Below, in pieces: positions 1 to 6,483 of a DNA stretch of 10,005 nt. The number at the start of each line of letters is the position of its first letter. The stretch's first letter is position 1. The notes under the pieces were generated by a model. It was not told where the DNA came from, did no database searches, and saw only the letters and a program-made list of their open reading frames with translations. Origin of the DNA: Proteobacteria bacterium UBA6522 (GTDB lineage Bacteria; Pseudomonadota; Gammaproteobacteria; Steroidobacterales; Rariloculaceae); assembly GCA_002434915.1 (NCBI GenBank), contig DJLG01000151.1, positions 1 to 10,005 of the forward strand, given 5' to 3'. A program made the position numbers and the translations under genes.

Positions 1-1
1 C

Positions 2-70
2 CATGTTCTTGAGGAAGTAAATACTGCCCCATCTGTGGTCTATCTGAAAAAGGTTGAAGTAAATGGCTAA
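2..70 (+). CDS. actB: ActB C-terminus (ACIII iron-sulfur/molybdopterin-like subunit), 3' fragment
   Basis: Only the last 22 codons are present. The open frame enters from the left edge and ends at TAA 68-70. The peptide reads HVLEEV, then a PSVVYL segment, then KKVEVNG. A 'HVLEE-x-N/G-T-x-PSV-x-Y' tail is what I know from the C-terminus of ActB, the periplasmic subunit that fuses a molybdopterin-oxidoreductase-like domain without cofactor to an FeS-cluster domain. The gene immediately downstream is actC, which is the canonical order. The frame overlaps the actC start by 8 nt (63-70), so the two are likely translationally coupled. Identification depends on this short tail plus context, so it is probable rather than proven. 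Confidence 0.75.
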   Translation, partial: HVLEEVNTAPSVVYLKKVEVNG

Positions 71-1412
71 TCAAGACATAAGCTTCGCTCAGATTAATGA
101 TGATGTCGTTCGTTCCTTAGTTGTTACTGGTCGTAACTATTACATTACTCTTGCGATTTCTATTCTTGTAACCTTCGCATGCTTCGTAGGGCCATGGTTT
201 TATCAGCTCAGATATGGAATTGGTGCTGCTGGGATGAATCATCCAACTGTTTGGGGCACCTATCTGGCTAGCTTTATTTTTTGGATTGGCTTAAGTCACT
301 CAGGCACGCTACTTTCTGCAGTGCTTCATCTCACTAATAGTGAGTGGAGAAAAGCTATGTATCGTAGCGCTGAAGCTATGACTTTATTTTCAGTTATGGT
401 TGCCGCGATGATGGTTATGGTGCACGTTGGTAGGCCATGGTTTGTTCATTGGGCGGTCCCCTATCCCAATCAAATGGAAATGTGGCCCAATTTCCGATCT
501 CCTCTTATGTTTGATGTTATGGCGATAACCACATATATGACAGGTAGTATTATTTTTATATATATGGGGACGATTCCTGATTTTGCCGCTGTCAGAGATC
601 GAACGAGTGGTTGGCGGCACCATATGTATGTGCTTCTCTCCTTAGGATGGAGAGGAACTGATACTGAATGGAATAGACTGCATTGGGCTTATACATTCCT
701 TGCAGTGCTTATTGTTCCTCTTGCAGTCTCCGTGCATAGTATTGTGTCTTGGGATTTTGCCCTATCGGTTGTTCCTGCCTTACACCAAACAATCTTTGCT
801 CCGTATTTTGTTGTAGGAGCTATCTATTCTGGAACAGCAGGAATTGTTACCGTGATGTTTGTGCTGCGTAAGTACATGAAGTTCGAGCATCTGATAACAA
901 AACTGCATTTTGATAATCTTGGAAAGTTGCTTCTTGTCATGTCTCTACTCTGGACATATATCAACATGGTTGAGCTTTTTACTGGTTGGTACAGTGAAAG
1001 TTCTGAGGAGTATGAGGCGCTTGGATTCAGATTGTTTGGGTTTTATGGCCCACTCTACTGGGAAATGATTATTTTCTGTGCGCTTGCACCACTATTGCTT
1101 ATATCAAAGCGTTTTAGAACTTCTTTTGTTCCAATGCTTATCTTATCCATAGTTATCAATATAGGCATGTATACGGAGCGTTTTCTTATTGTCGCCACCT
1201 CATTGCCTCGGCAATATTTGCCTGATGCGTGGGGAATGTATGTTCCAAGTCTCGTTGAAATTGCAATCATGGTTGGTTCATTTGGAATGTTTACTACGCT
1301 CTTTTTGATTTTTGTGAAAATTTTTCCAAGTATCTCTTTGTATGAAGTCAAAGAGACATTGCCTGAGCCCCAGCCCAAGTCCAAGCCTCAAGCAGATAGT
1401 GGAGTGTCATAA
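63..1412 (+). CDS. actC: ActC, NrfD-like quinone-binding membrane subunit 1 of alternative complex III
   Basis: A 449-aa polytopic inner-membrane protein of the NrfD/PsrC family. In alternative complex III, ActC is the subunit that binds quinol near the iron-sulfur subunit ActB. About ten hydrophobic helices can be traced: roughly 27-47, 64-88, 104-122, 148-170, 207-229, 245-268, 286-305, 329-347, 354-376 and 393-420. Family-typical features include SHSGTLLSA (78-86), an HVGRPW loop (121-126), WPNFRSPLMFD (141-151), HSIVSWDFA (225-233) and TGWYS (307-311). The soluble C-terminal tail is rich in Pro, Lys and Gln. ATG at 63 overlaps the actB stop by 8 nt. The stop TAA shares its last base with the actD ATG. 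It forms one operon with actBDEF. Length and residue pattern fit full-length ActC. Confidence 0.95.
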   Translation: MANQDISFAQINDDVVRSLVVTGRNYYITLAISILVTFACFVGPWFYQLRYGIGAAGMNHPTVWGTYLASFIFWIGLSHSGTLLSAVLHLTNSEWRKAMYRSAEAMTLFSVMVAAMMVMVHVGRPWFVHWAVPYPNQMEMWPNFRSPLMFDVMAITTYMTGSIIFIYMGTIPDFAAVRDRTSGWRHHMYVLLSLGWRGTDTEWNRLHWAYTFLAVLIVPLAVSVHSIVSWDFALSVVPALHQTIFAPYFVVGAIYSGTAGIVTVMFVLRKYMKFEHLITKLHFDNLGKLLLVMSLLWTYINMVELFTGWYSESSEEYEALGFRLFGFYGPLYWEMIIFCALAPLLLISKRFRTSFVPMLILSIVINIGMYTERFLIVATSLPRQYLPDAWGMYVPSLVEIAIMVGSFGMFTTLFLIFVKIFPSISLYEVKETLPEPQPKSKPQADSGVS

Positions 1413-1924
1413 TGTCAACTAATGCATTGGGACTTTTTGATGCCCCATCGACTGCAATTGAGGCTGCTGGAGCCTTGAAGGGAGCAGGTTTTGATTCTCC
1501 TACAGTGATTTCACCTATTCCCCTTCATGGTATAGATGAGGTTTTGGGAAAGAAGAAATCTGTAATTAAAAGGTTCACTTTTTTTGGTGCTCTTTTCGGT
1601 GGTATAGCTGGATTTTCTTTGGCTGCCGGAACTGCTGTTATGTATGTACATGCAACTGGGGGTAGACCAGTCATTGCTATTCCACCATTCTTGATTATTA
1701 CTTATGAGCTAACGATTTTATGTGGAATTCTGGCCACTGTTTGTGGGTTTATTCTGGGTTCTCGTTTGCCAGCCTTTAAAGATCGCGTATATGTTCCAGA
1801 AGTGGCAGTAGATAAATTTGCAGTAACAGTCTCTTGCGAAGATACAGAGCGATTAAAACGAGCACAGGAAATACTACAAAGTTCAGGTGCAGAAGAAATC
1901 AGGGAAGTGGAGGGCGCGCAGTGA
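1412..1924 (+). CDS. actD: ActD, DUF3341-family membrane subunit of alternative complex III
   Basis: A 170-aa protein of the DUF3341/ActD type. ActD holds ActC and the periplasmic subunits together and has no redox cofactor. The N-terminal soluble domain resembles a ferredoxin-like fold with a GLFD start and the family motif SPIPLHGIDEVLG (34-46). Two transmembrane helices follow at about 55-78 and 95-117, separated by GGRPVIAIPPF (83-93), which is strongly conserved in ActD. The C-terminal cytoplasmic part (KFAVTVSCED, then a helix and EEIREVEG) has the usual 'V-T-V-x-C/x-x-D-x-x-R' pattern. The start ATG overlaps the actC stop in TAATG, and the end overlaps the actE start in GTGA. Length is normal for the family. 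Confidence 0.94.
   Translation: MSTNALGLFDAPSTAIEAAGALKGAGFDSPTVISPIPLHGIDEVLGKKKSVIKRFTFFGALFGGIAGFSLAAGTAVMYVHATGGRPVIAIPPFLIITYELTILCGILATVCGFILGSRLPAFKDRVYVPEVAVDKFAVTVSCEDTERLKRAQEILQSSGAEEIREVEGAQ
1909..1914 (+). promoter_or_regulatory. Shine-Dalgarno GGAGGG that sets the actE start
   Basis: GGAGGG lies 6 nt ahead of the GTG at 1921-1923. It is inside the 3' end of actD and decides the start: the in-frame ATG at 1834 has no comparable site and would add 29 polar residues ahead of the signal segment. Confidence 0.7.
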
Positions 1925-2442
1925 CACGCACTCAGCAAATTATAGGTATATTAATTCTTGCTTTTATGGCAACAGTTGGTTGGGCATTTCCTTGGAATCA
2001 GGATATGGTTGATCAGCCCACAGAAAAAGCCCATGAAACACAGGCGCCTCCTGGACCTGGTTCTATACCAGTCGAAGGTGGCGAAACCCTCCCAGCACCC
2101 ACTACTGTGGTTGGCATGACTGAGGCAAAGGATGCTGCTGCCTCATTGGATAACCCAATAGCAATGAGTGAGCAGTCTATTGTATTAGGCAAACGCCTTT
2201 ATGAGATTAACTGTTCAACCTGTCATGGAGTAACCGGTGAAGGCGATGGTGCTGTAGGTCTTTTGTTTACAGTCGCCCCAGCAAATTTAAATGACGCTTA
2301 TACGCAAGACCAAGCCGATGGATCAATATTTTTTACATTAACTCGTGGGCGAGGTGCAATGCCCTATTATCGGGATGCGCTTAATCATGAGGAACGTTGG
2401 CATGTTATTAACTACCTTAGAGCGGAGTTTGGCTCAGAATGA
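1921..2442 (+). CDS. actE: ActE, monoheme cytochrome c subunit of alternative complex III
   Basis: A 173-aa exported monoheme cytochrome c that carries electrons out of ACIII to an oxidase or soluble carrier. I chose GTG 1921 because it overlaps the actD stop (GTGA), has an SD 6 nt upstream, and places the hydrophobic segment (residues 7-22) at the N-terminus as a signal peptide or anchor. No Cys is present there for lipidation. The mature N-terminus has the ActE-typical 'DMVDQP' (28-33) and a Pro-rich linker ending GSIPVEGGET. The heme c site is C98-S-T-C101-H102, with Met147 in GAMPYY as the likely sixth ligand. The C-terminal helix RWHVINYLRAEF is typical of class I cytochromes c. It overlaps actF by ATGA. 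Confidence 0.93.
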   Translation: MTRTQQIIGILILAFMATVGWAFPWNQDMVDQPTEKAHETQAPPGPGSIPVEGGETLPAPTTVVGMTEAKDAAASLDNPIAMSEQSIVLGKRLYEINCSTCHGVTGEGDGAVGLLFTVAPANLNDAYTQDQADGSIFFTLTRGRGAMPYYRDALNHEERWHVINYLRAEFGSE

Positions 2443-3617
2443 ATGAATATCAGGCAACTGTGCAGGCTTCTACTAAGAATCCCATTGCGCTGCTCATTAT
2501 ACTAGGCGTAGTTTTTGTTGGAGGGTTGGCTGCACTACTCACTAATGGTGAACAAGCTGATGTTGGTTTGTTTACGGTAACTTTTTTGTTTTTAATGGGT
2601 ATAAGCCAAGCTGGTATAGTTTTTTGTGCTATCACTCGCTTAACTAGAGCCCATTGGTCTAAGCCTTATTACCGGTTGGCAGAGATTAGTACTCTTGCCT
2701 TTGCGCCATTTGCCATTATTGGTTTTTTGCTGCTCTATTTTTATGCTTCAGATGACTTGTTTTATTGGTTAAATCCTCCGCCAGGTGAACATATCAGCCC
2801 TTGGTTAAATATAGATTTCCTTCTGATCAGGCATTTATTAGCACTAGGTTTCTTTTATGGCTTGAGTATTTACTATGTACTGAAAGGTATTAGAGTAGAT
2901 CAGTCTGATACTCAGGGGGATGTTGCCGCACACCTCAAAAAGGAAGATGAGCTTTATCTTCTTTCTCCGGTAGTGCTTATTGCTTATGTCCTCTGCAATA
3001 CTTTTTTTGCTTGGGATTATGCCATGATGTTGATACCGCATTGGCATAGCACAGTATTCCCAATTATTTTTTGGTTTGGCAATATGTTTGCTGGAACAGC
3101 CGCTTTAATAGCTTTCCCAATTTTGCTAAGAAAAAGTGCTAATTCGCCATTTGGTCCTGATCAGACTCGATGCCTTGGTATGGTATTAACTGGATTTACG
3201 CTCGTCTGGTTTTATATGTTTTGGGCTCAATTTTTTGTGATGTGGTTTGGAAACCTTCCTCGGGAGACTGATGGGTTATTTCGGCAGATGTATGGACATT
3301 ATGGGCCATATTTTTGGGCAATGATGGGTGGTTGCTTTTTTATACCTTTTGTTTCTTTTATATTCGCTTTCGTCAAGCGCTCCCTGGTAACAATGGGGAT
3401 TCTTGCTCTTTGTATTAATCTGGGAATTTGGCTACAAAAGTATCTAATGGTCGTGCCAGTTTTTTCACCGGACAATACACCATTCAATAGTTGGATTGAT
3501 ATTGCTGCAGCCACAGGACTTTTAGCTGGGTTTATAGCGGCAATAATAATTCTATCTAAAAGAGTGCCTATCTATTCAAGCTGGGAGCTGGCTTTAAAGC
3601 CTCAACGACGAGATTAA
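2439..3617 (+). CDS. actF: ActF, NrfD-like quinone-binding membrane subunit 2 of alternative complex III
   Basis: A 392-aa polytopic membrane protein, the second NrfD-like subunit of ACIII and a distant paralogue of ActC. About ten hydrophobic helices are visible, at roughly 15-34, 43-64, 84-103, 127-148, 174-196, 205-230, 245-270, 288-312, 317-338 and 352-372. Shared NrfD-type features are GISQAGIVF (54-62), equivalent to SHSGTLLSA in ActC; RAHWSKPYYRLAE (70-82); FFAWDYAMMLIPHWHSTVFP (189-208); and FAGTAALIAF. The TGFTLVWFYMFWAQFFVMWFGN stretch is very characteristic of ActF. The start overlaps the actE stop as ATGA. It is the last act gene seen here. The intergenic region that follows separates it from an unrelated small gene, so the operon may end here. 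Confidence 0.94.
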   Translation: MNEYQATVQASTKNPIALLIILGVVFVGGLAALLTNGEQADVGLFTVTFLFLMGISQAGIVFCAITRLTRAHWSKPYYRLAEISTLAFAPFAIIGFLLLYFYASDDLFYWLNPPPGEHISPWLNIDFLLIRHLLALGFFYGLSIYYVLKGIRVDQSDTQGDVAAHLKKEDELYLLSPVVLIAYVLCNTFFAWDYAMMLIPHWHSTVFPIIFWFGNMFAGTAALIAFPILLRKSANSPFGPDQTRCLGMVLTGFTLVWFYMFWAQFFVMWFGNLPRETDGLFRQMYGHYGPYFWAMMGGCFFIPFVSFIFAFVKRSLVTMGILALCINLGIWLQKYLMVVPVFSPDNTPFNSWIDIAAATGLLAGFIAAIIILSKRVPIYSSWELALKPQRRD

Positions 3618-3660
3618 AAACTTTAGAAAGATTTTAGTCGCAGAAAAAATACACTTTAGG

Positions 3661-3718
3661 CATAGAACCTATTAATATCAAAGCGCTTATGTGGTTTAAG
3701 ATGCATAGGTTAACTATG
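3661..3718 (+). repeat. Interrupted inverted repeat downstream of actF
   Basis: CATAGAACCTAT (3661-3672) can pair with ATAGGTTAACTATG (3705-3718) over 12 bp, with an AA bulge at 3712-3713 and a 32-nt loop. The loop also holds the palindrome AGCGCT. It lies in the 154-bp gap between actF and the DUF2061-like gene. It is AT-rich and lacks a following T-run, so it is a poor intrinsic terminator. It could be an mRNA 3'-end stabilising hairpin or an operator. The pairing is direct observation; the role is unknown. Confidence 0.4.
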
Positions 3719-3771
3719 TTTTAAGCTATCTCAGACTATTCAAATTCCTGTTAGCTAAGGCTATTAATTTA

Positions 3772-3999
3772 ATGAAGAAATGGTTAAAAAAATTATTGCG
3801 AAACGATAGCGTATTTCTTTCATTGGTGTATACAGTCGGGCATATTTTTATTGCTGCATTGTGCGCTGTATTGATCACTGGAGCATCACTACAGTTAGCA
3901 ACTATTGATGCTTTAGTAGAGCCGGTAATTAATGGTTTCTGGTTCTATTTCCTGCATGTGCTTTGGAAGAAAAAATTTAGAAAATATGAACACGTATAA
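3772..3999 (+). CDS. Small two-helix membrane protein, DUF2061-like
   Basis: A 75-aa basic membrane protein with a Lys-rich N-terminus (KKWLKKLLR), two hydrophobic helices (about 14-36 and 43-63) and a Lys/Arg-rich C-terminus. The pattern 'F/I-A-x-x-C-A-V-L-I-TG-A-S-L-x-x-A-x-x-x-A-L-V-E-P-V' followed by 'F-W-F-Y-F-L-H-x-x-W' matches the DUF2061 group of predicted membrane proteins as I remember it. That group has a TG(S/A) turn, an A-x-x-E second helix and a terminal H-x-x-x-W. Here the end is H62-V-L-W65. Function is unknown. ATG 3772 has only a weak AAGG 11 nt upstream. It stands alone between the act operon and a convergent gene, with 100 bp of AT-rich sequence after it. Confidence 0.65.
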   Translation: MKKWLKKLLRNDSVFLSLVYTVGHIFIAALCAVLITGASLQLATIDALVEPVINGFWFYFLHVLWKKKFRKYEHV

Positions 4000-4099
4000 A
4001 AATCTATTTGTTTTTATAAAAAATATATTAGAGAAAGAATGAAGTAATCTAAACTCGCTTTTTATGATTGATGAGCTCTCATAAATGACAGAAATAGCA

Positions 4100-5146
4100 T
4101 TATTGAGGTAATGAAGCGATGTAGGCTGAGATATAGAGCATATCGTCAGCTGTAAGGTTAGTTACTACTGGTTCCATTAGAGGACTTTCTCGCGTGCCCT
4201 GTTTGATATCCCAAAGCTGTCTCATGATATAACTAGCTGTTCGTCCTGCGATTCCAGGAATAAGGCCAAGTCCCATATGATCCTGACCATGGCAAATACC
4301 ACACTGAATGGTTTTTCCACTTCCTGTTCTGACTAGATCTTGACCTTTTTCAAGGCTACCTATTGGAACATATGCAATAAACCCACCTCTTGGATCACGC
4401 ATCATTTCAGTTTTTTCGGGATCATCAGGGATTTCAATTATGCGTTGTCCGAGAGGTATTTCTGGAGCGTTATCTATGGGTAGCATTAGACCGTTTGTGG
4501 TTGCTCTCACTTGAGGTGCAGTTTCTGACTCGATTACTTGGACCATGGGCTGATAACTCATTGATGAGTAGTACTCTGCAACTTCGATTTTTTCCTCGTT
4601 ACTAAGACGACTGGCAATCCTAGCCATTACATTTGTATTGGCTTTACGACTATCCGCACTTTTTCTTTTTCCATCTATGAAAGATTCAAGCTGTTGTAAT
4701 ATATAGTCTTTTGGTAAACCTGAGACATGACCATTTTCCATTTTTCCTTGGCCATTCGGATAATGGCAAAGTGCACATGCCTGTACTCCCTCAGATTCCT
4801 TGCCGTAGGCCACTACATCAGGCATAACAGGGTGGTCGTTTGGGTACCAGTCAGCAGGACCATAGCCAAAGTACGCTTCATTACGAGTGAATGTTAAGTC
4901 CGTGCCTGGAAGAGTTCGTTTGATTCCATCGTCCGGGACAGGTTGCCCTACGTATCCACATTCAATAGGTCTTGAGTTTAAAGGGCAGGGGGGAGCTACT
5001 CTGTCCCCTTCATTCAAAGGACCTAAAAGTCCGTATGCCCAGTCTGGCCAATTCTCAGAATGTTCAATAGTTTGAGCCAAGAGAGAACCATTAATAAAGA
5101 TAATACCTAGAAGAGTTTTGGACAGTGGTTTCAGAATATGTTTCAT
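4100..5146 (-). CDS. Exported diheme cytochrome c (c4-like) with N-terminal extension
   Basis: A 348-aa periplasmic diheme cytochrome c. The signal peptide is about 1-24 (LLGIIFINGSLLA, cleavage before Q25). Heme sites are C124-A-L-C127-H128 and C282-G-I-C285-H286. Likely distal ligands are Met174 (NVMARIASRLS) and Met324 (SPLMEPVVTNLT), each followed by the 'L-x-x-x-x-x-x-x-A-x-Y-x-x-S' helix of class I domains. The two domains look like a duplication, as in cytochrome c4. A roughly 95-residue N-terminal extension (PDWAYG, Cys54, Cys63, ADWYPNDHPVMPDVVAYG) precedes the first heme domain. Cys54 and Cys63 could form a disulfide. It is the third gene of a minus-strand operon, 40 nt after the two-Cys gene. 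It probably accepts or passes electrons for whatever the operon oxidises. The substrate is unknown, and a general electron-carrier role remains possible. Confidence 0.88.
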   Translation of the reverse strand: MKHILKPLSKTLLGIIFINGSLLAQTIEHSENWPDWAYGLLGPLNEGDRVAPPCPLNSRPIECGYVGQPVPDDGIKRTLPGTDLTFTRNEAYFGYGPADWYPNDHPVMPDVVAYGKESEGVQACALCHYPNGQGKMENGHVSGLPKDYILQQLESFIDGKRKSADSRKANTNVMARIASRLSNEEKIEVAEYYSSMSYQPMVQVIESETAPQVRATTNGLMLPIDNAPEIPLGQRIIEIPDDPEKTEMMRDPRGGFIAYVPIGSLEKGQDLVRTGSGKTIQCGICHGQDHMGLGLIPGIAGRTASYIMRQLWDIKQGTRESPLMEPVVTNLTADDMLYISAYIASLPQ

Positions 5147-5186
5147 GCTTAGGACACCCTTAGGTTTTACTATATTGGTTTATTTT

Positions 5187-5834
5187 TCAATCTGGTACTC
5201 GGTCACACTCATACTCATAAAAATGAGCATCAGGCGATAACCCCCAGACGTGAGTCGTTTCCCAGGAATCGTTGTAGTTGACAGGATCAGTGACTGTCAT
5301 ATGTATCTCTAAGGACCCATCGCTAAACCTAGTAAACCGTTCAACTATCTCAGTAGACTCGCTGAGGGGTAGACCTTCCCAGAAATAACTTGTTTCGCGT
5401 AATGCCTTTGTTTTGACAATCAGGGTTTCACCTTCCCAATACCCATTTGAATGCCCCATCCAAGTAGCTCCAACAGCTTCTGGAATATCTCGCCCATCAA
5501 GAAATATTCGGCGGACTTGATGATAAGCCTCAAATAATATCCAGATACGTTCCTCAGATTGGATAATTTCTATGCTAGTTGGTGCCCACGCAATCATTGC
5601 ACGAGGCATATATACAATACACTTTAAGTATGGATCATTTGCTATGTCGAATTCGTCTTGAGCAGTCCGTCCTGTTGGAGTGAATGGCGGATCGATAGGT
5701 AGAATTTGGCTAATATCACGCAGCGGTCTCCATATTCCTTCTATATCTCCTTCAGCTTGAGTATCTCCAATATTCAATAGTAATGGTGAAAAGCATACAG
5801 ATACTAAAAGATTAATTTTTGATTTATTGTTCAC
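5187..5834 (-). CDS. Exported 'two-Cys family' protein of unknown function
   Basis: A 215-aa secreted protein, not assignable to a named function. A signal peptide spans about 1-27 (NLLVSVCFSPLLLNIGDTQA). The mature part shows a conserved order shared with the proteins at 6484-7530 and 7625-8437: G-I-W near the start (33-35), a D-P then C72 (YLKCIVYMPRAM), 'I-W-I-L-F-E' (97-102), 'V-R-R-I-F-L-D-G-R' (107-115), 'G-H-S-N-G-Y-W-E-G-E-T-L-I-V-K-T' (127-142), S158/E159, 'E-R-F-T-R' (165-169), 'D-P-V-N' (183-186) and a terminal C210. The many alternating hydrophobic strands suggest a beta-sandwich or barrel. GTG 5834 is used and its SD is weak. It lies 18 nt after a DUF6152 gene and 40 nt before the diheme cytochrome gene, so it works with them. 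Presence of the family is seen; its role is unknown. Confidence 0.85.
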   Translation of the reverse strand: MNNKSKINLLVSVCFSPLLLNIGDTQAEGDIEGIWRPLRDISQILPIDPPFTPTGRTAQDEFDIANDPYLKCIVYMPRAMIAWAPTSIEIIQSEERIWILFEAYHQVRRIFLDGRDIPEAVGATWMGHSNGYWEGETLIVKTKALRETSYFWEGLPLSESTEIVERFTRFSDGSLEIHMTVTDPVNYNDSWETTHVWGLSPDAHFYEYECDRVPD

Positions 5835-5852
5835 AATAATGCTTTTGATGCT

Positions 5853-6272
5853 CTACAAAAATGGTACTTCTAGTACAGGACTTCCTCGTTGCATTTCATC
5901 GCCATTTGGGAAACGTATCCAGTTTAATCGCATTTCTGGGGCCCCATGTCGTGATGGATGGCCTCTTACAATTATAAAGTCCCCAGGCTTTAATGAGTCT
6001 TGTGACAGCCCGCCCTCTCTGTAGAAAGTGGTTACTGCAGCACTTTCTATTAGCCATTTTTCTGTATTTCCCTGTAGGTTGATGACATCTATATGGATGA
6101 GAACATGAGGATTTCTAAACTCGTATTGTGTCACCGTTCCCTCAATGGAAGTTTCTTGATTAGGATCAAAATGGTTAGAAAAACCGTGATGTCCAGTGGC
6201 AGGATTAACTATCACTCCTAAAGTCAGGGTTATGAATAACGGCAGTGGCTTATACAAATAACTAAAATTCAT
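5853..6272 (-). CDS. Exported DUF6152-family protein (copy 1)
   Basis: A 139-aa secreted small beta protein of the DUF6152 type. The signal peptide is about 1-27 (LFITLTLGVIVNPATG), and H28-H29 fall right at the predicted cleavage site. Next comes the family order: F35-D36, 'I-E-G-T-V-T-Q-Y-E-F-R-N-P-H' (43-56), 'E-K-W-L-I-E' (71-76), 'S-L-K-P-G-D-F-I-I-V-R-G-H-P-S-R' (93-108), G-A-P-E, and a final W-I-R-F-P-N-G. The fold is likely an OB-like or small beta barrel. ATG 6272 has a good SD, TGAGGT, 7 nt upstream. It is the first gene of the operon with the two-Cys protein and the diheme cytochrome. The biochemical function of DUF6152 is not established. Confidence 0.88.
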   Translation of the reverse strand: MNFSYLYKPLPLFITLTLGVIVNPATGHHGFSNHFDPNQETSIEGTVTQYEFRNPHVLIHIDVINLQGNTEKWLIESAAVTTFYREGGLSQDSLKPGDFIIVRGHPSRHGAPEMRLNWIRFPNGDEMQRGSPVLEVPFL

Positions 6273-6483
6273 TAACTGACCTCATAGAGCGATAAGACTC
6301 ATTAAAGAAATACCCTAACTATGCCGAAAGTAGTTCACAATAGGGATCAAGGTCAAGATATGTATTGGACCATCACTAGAAGCATTTGTTAAATTTAGGC
6401 GGTTATTATCCAATTCAGAGGATATTTCTAAATATATTTGAATGTAGTTTATACAAAGTGGGTTTTATTCAAGGCAGGTATTT
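6273..6483. promoter_or_regulatory. Divergent intergenic region, probable promoters for both operons
   Basis: This 211-bp AT-rich gap separates two divergent operons that encode the same modules. It must therefore hold the minus-strand promoter and probably the plus-strand one. On the minus strand TTGACC (6356-6351) resembles a -35 box, with a weak -10 candidate TACTTT (6332-6327) after 18 nt. On the plus strand TTATAC (6449-6454) could be a -10 without a clear -35. An SD-like AGGCAGG (6472-6478) sits just ahead of ATG 6484. No convincing operator palindrome was found. The hexamer assignments are tentative. Confidence 0.4.
6278..6284 (-). promoter_or_regulatory. Shine-Dalgarno TGAGGTC for the minus-strand DUF6152 gene
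   Basis: On the minus strand TGAGGTC lies just ahead of the ATG at 6272, with 7 nt between GAGG and the start. It supports this start and marks the first cistron of the minus-strand operon. Confidence 0.6.

Noticed and set aside
390..623. Minus-strand open frame inside actC
   Set aside because: No start signal, His/Asn-rich shadow composition, and the opposite strand is unmistakably actC.
1834..1920. In-frame ATG upstream extension of actE
   Set aside because: It would add 29 basic, polar residues before the signal segment and overlap actD by 91 nt. GTG 1921 has an SD and the standard GTGA overlap.
4071..4082. Short palindrome ATGAG-CT-CTCAT in the convergent gap
   Set aside because: Five-bp arms with a 2-nt centre cannot form a stable hairpin and no T-run follows. 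It is within chance expectation for AT-rich DNA.
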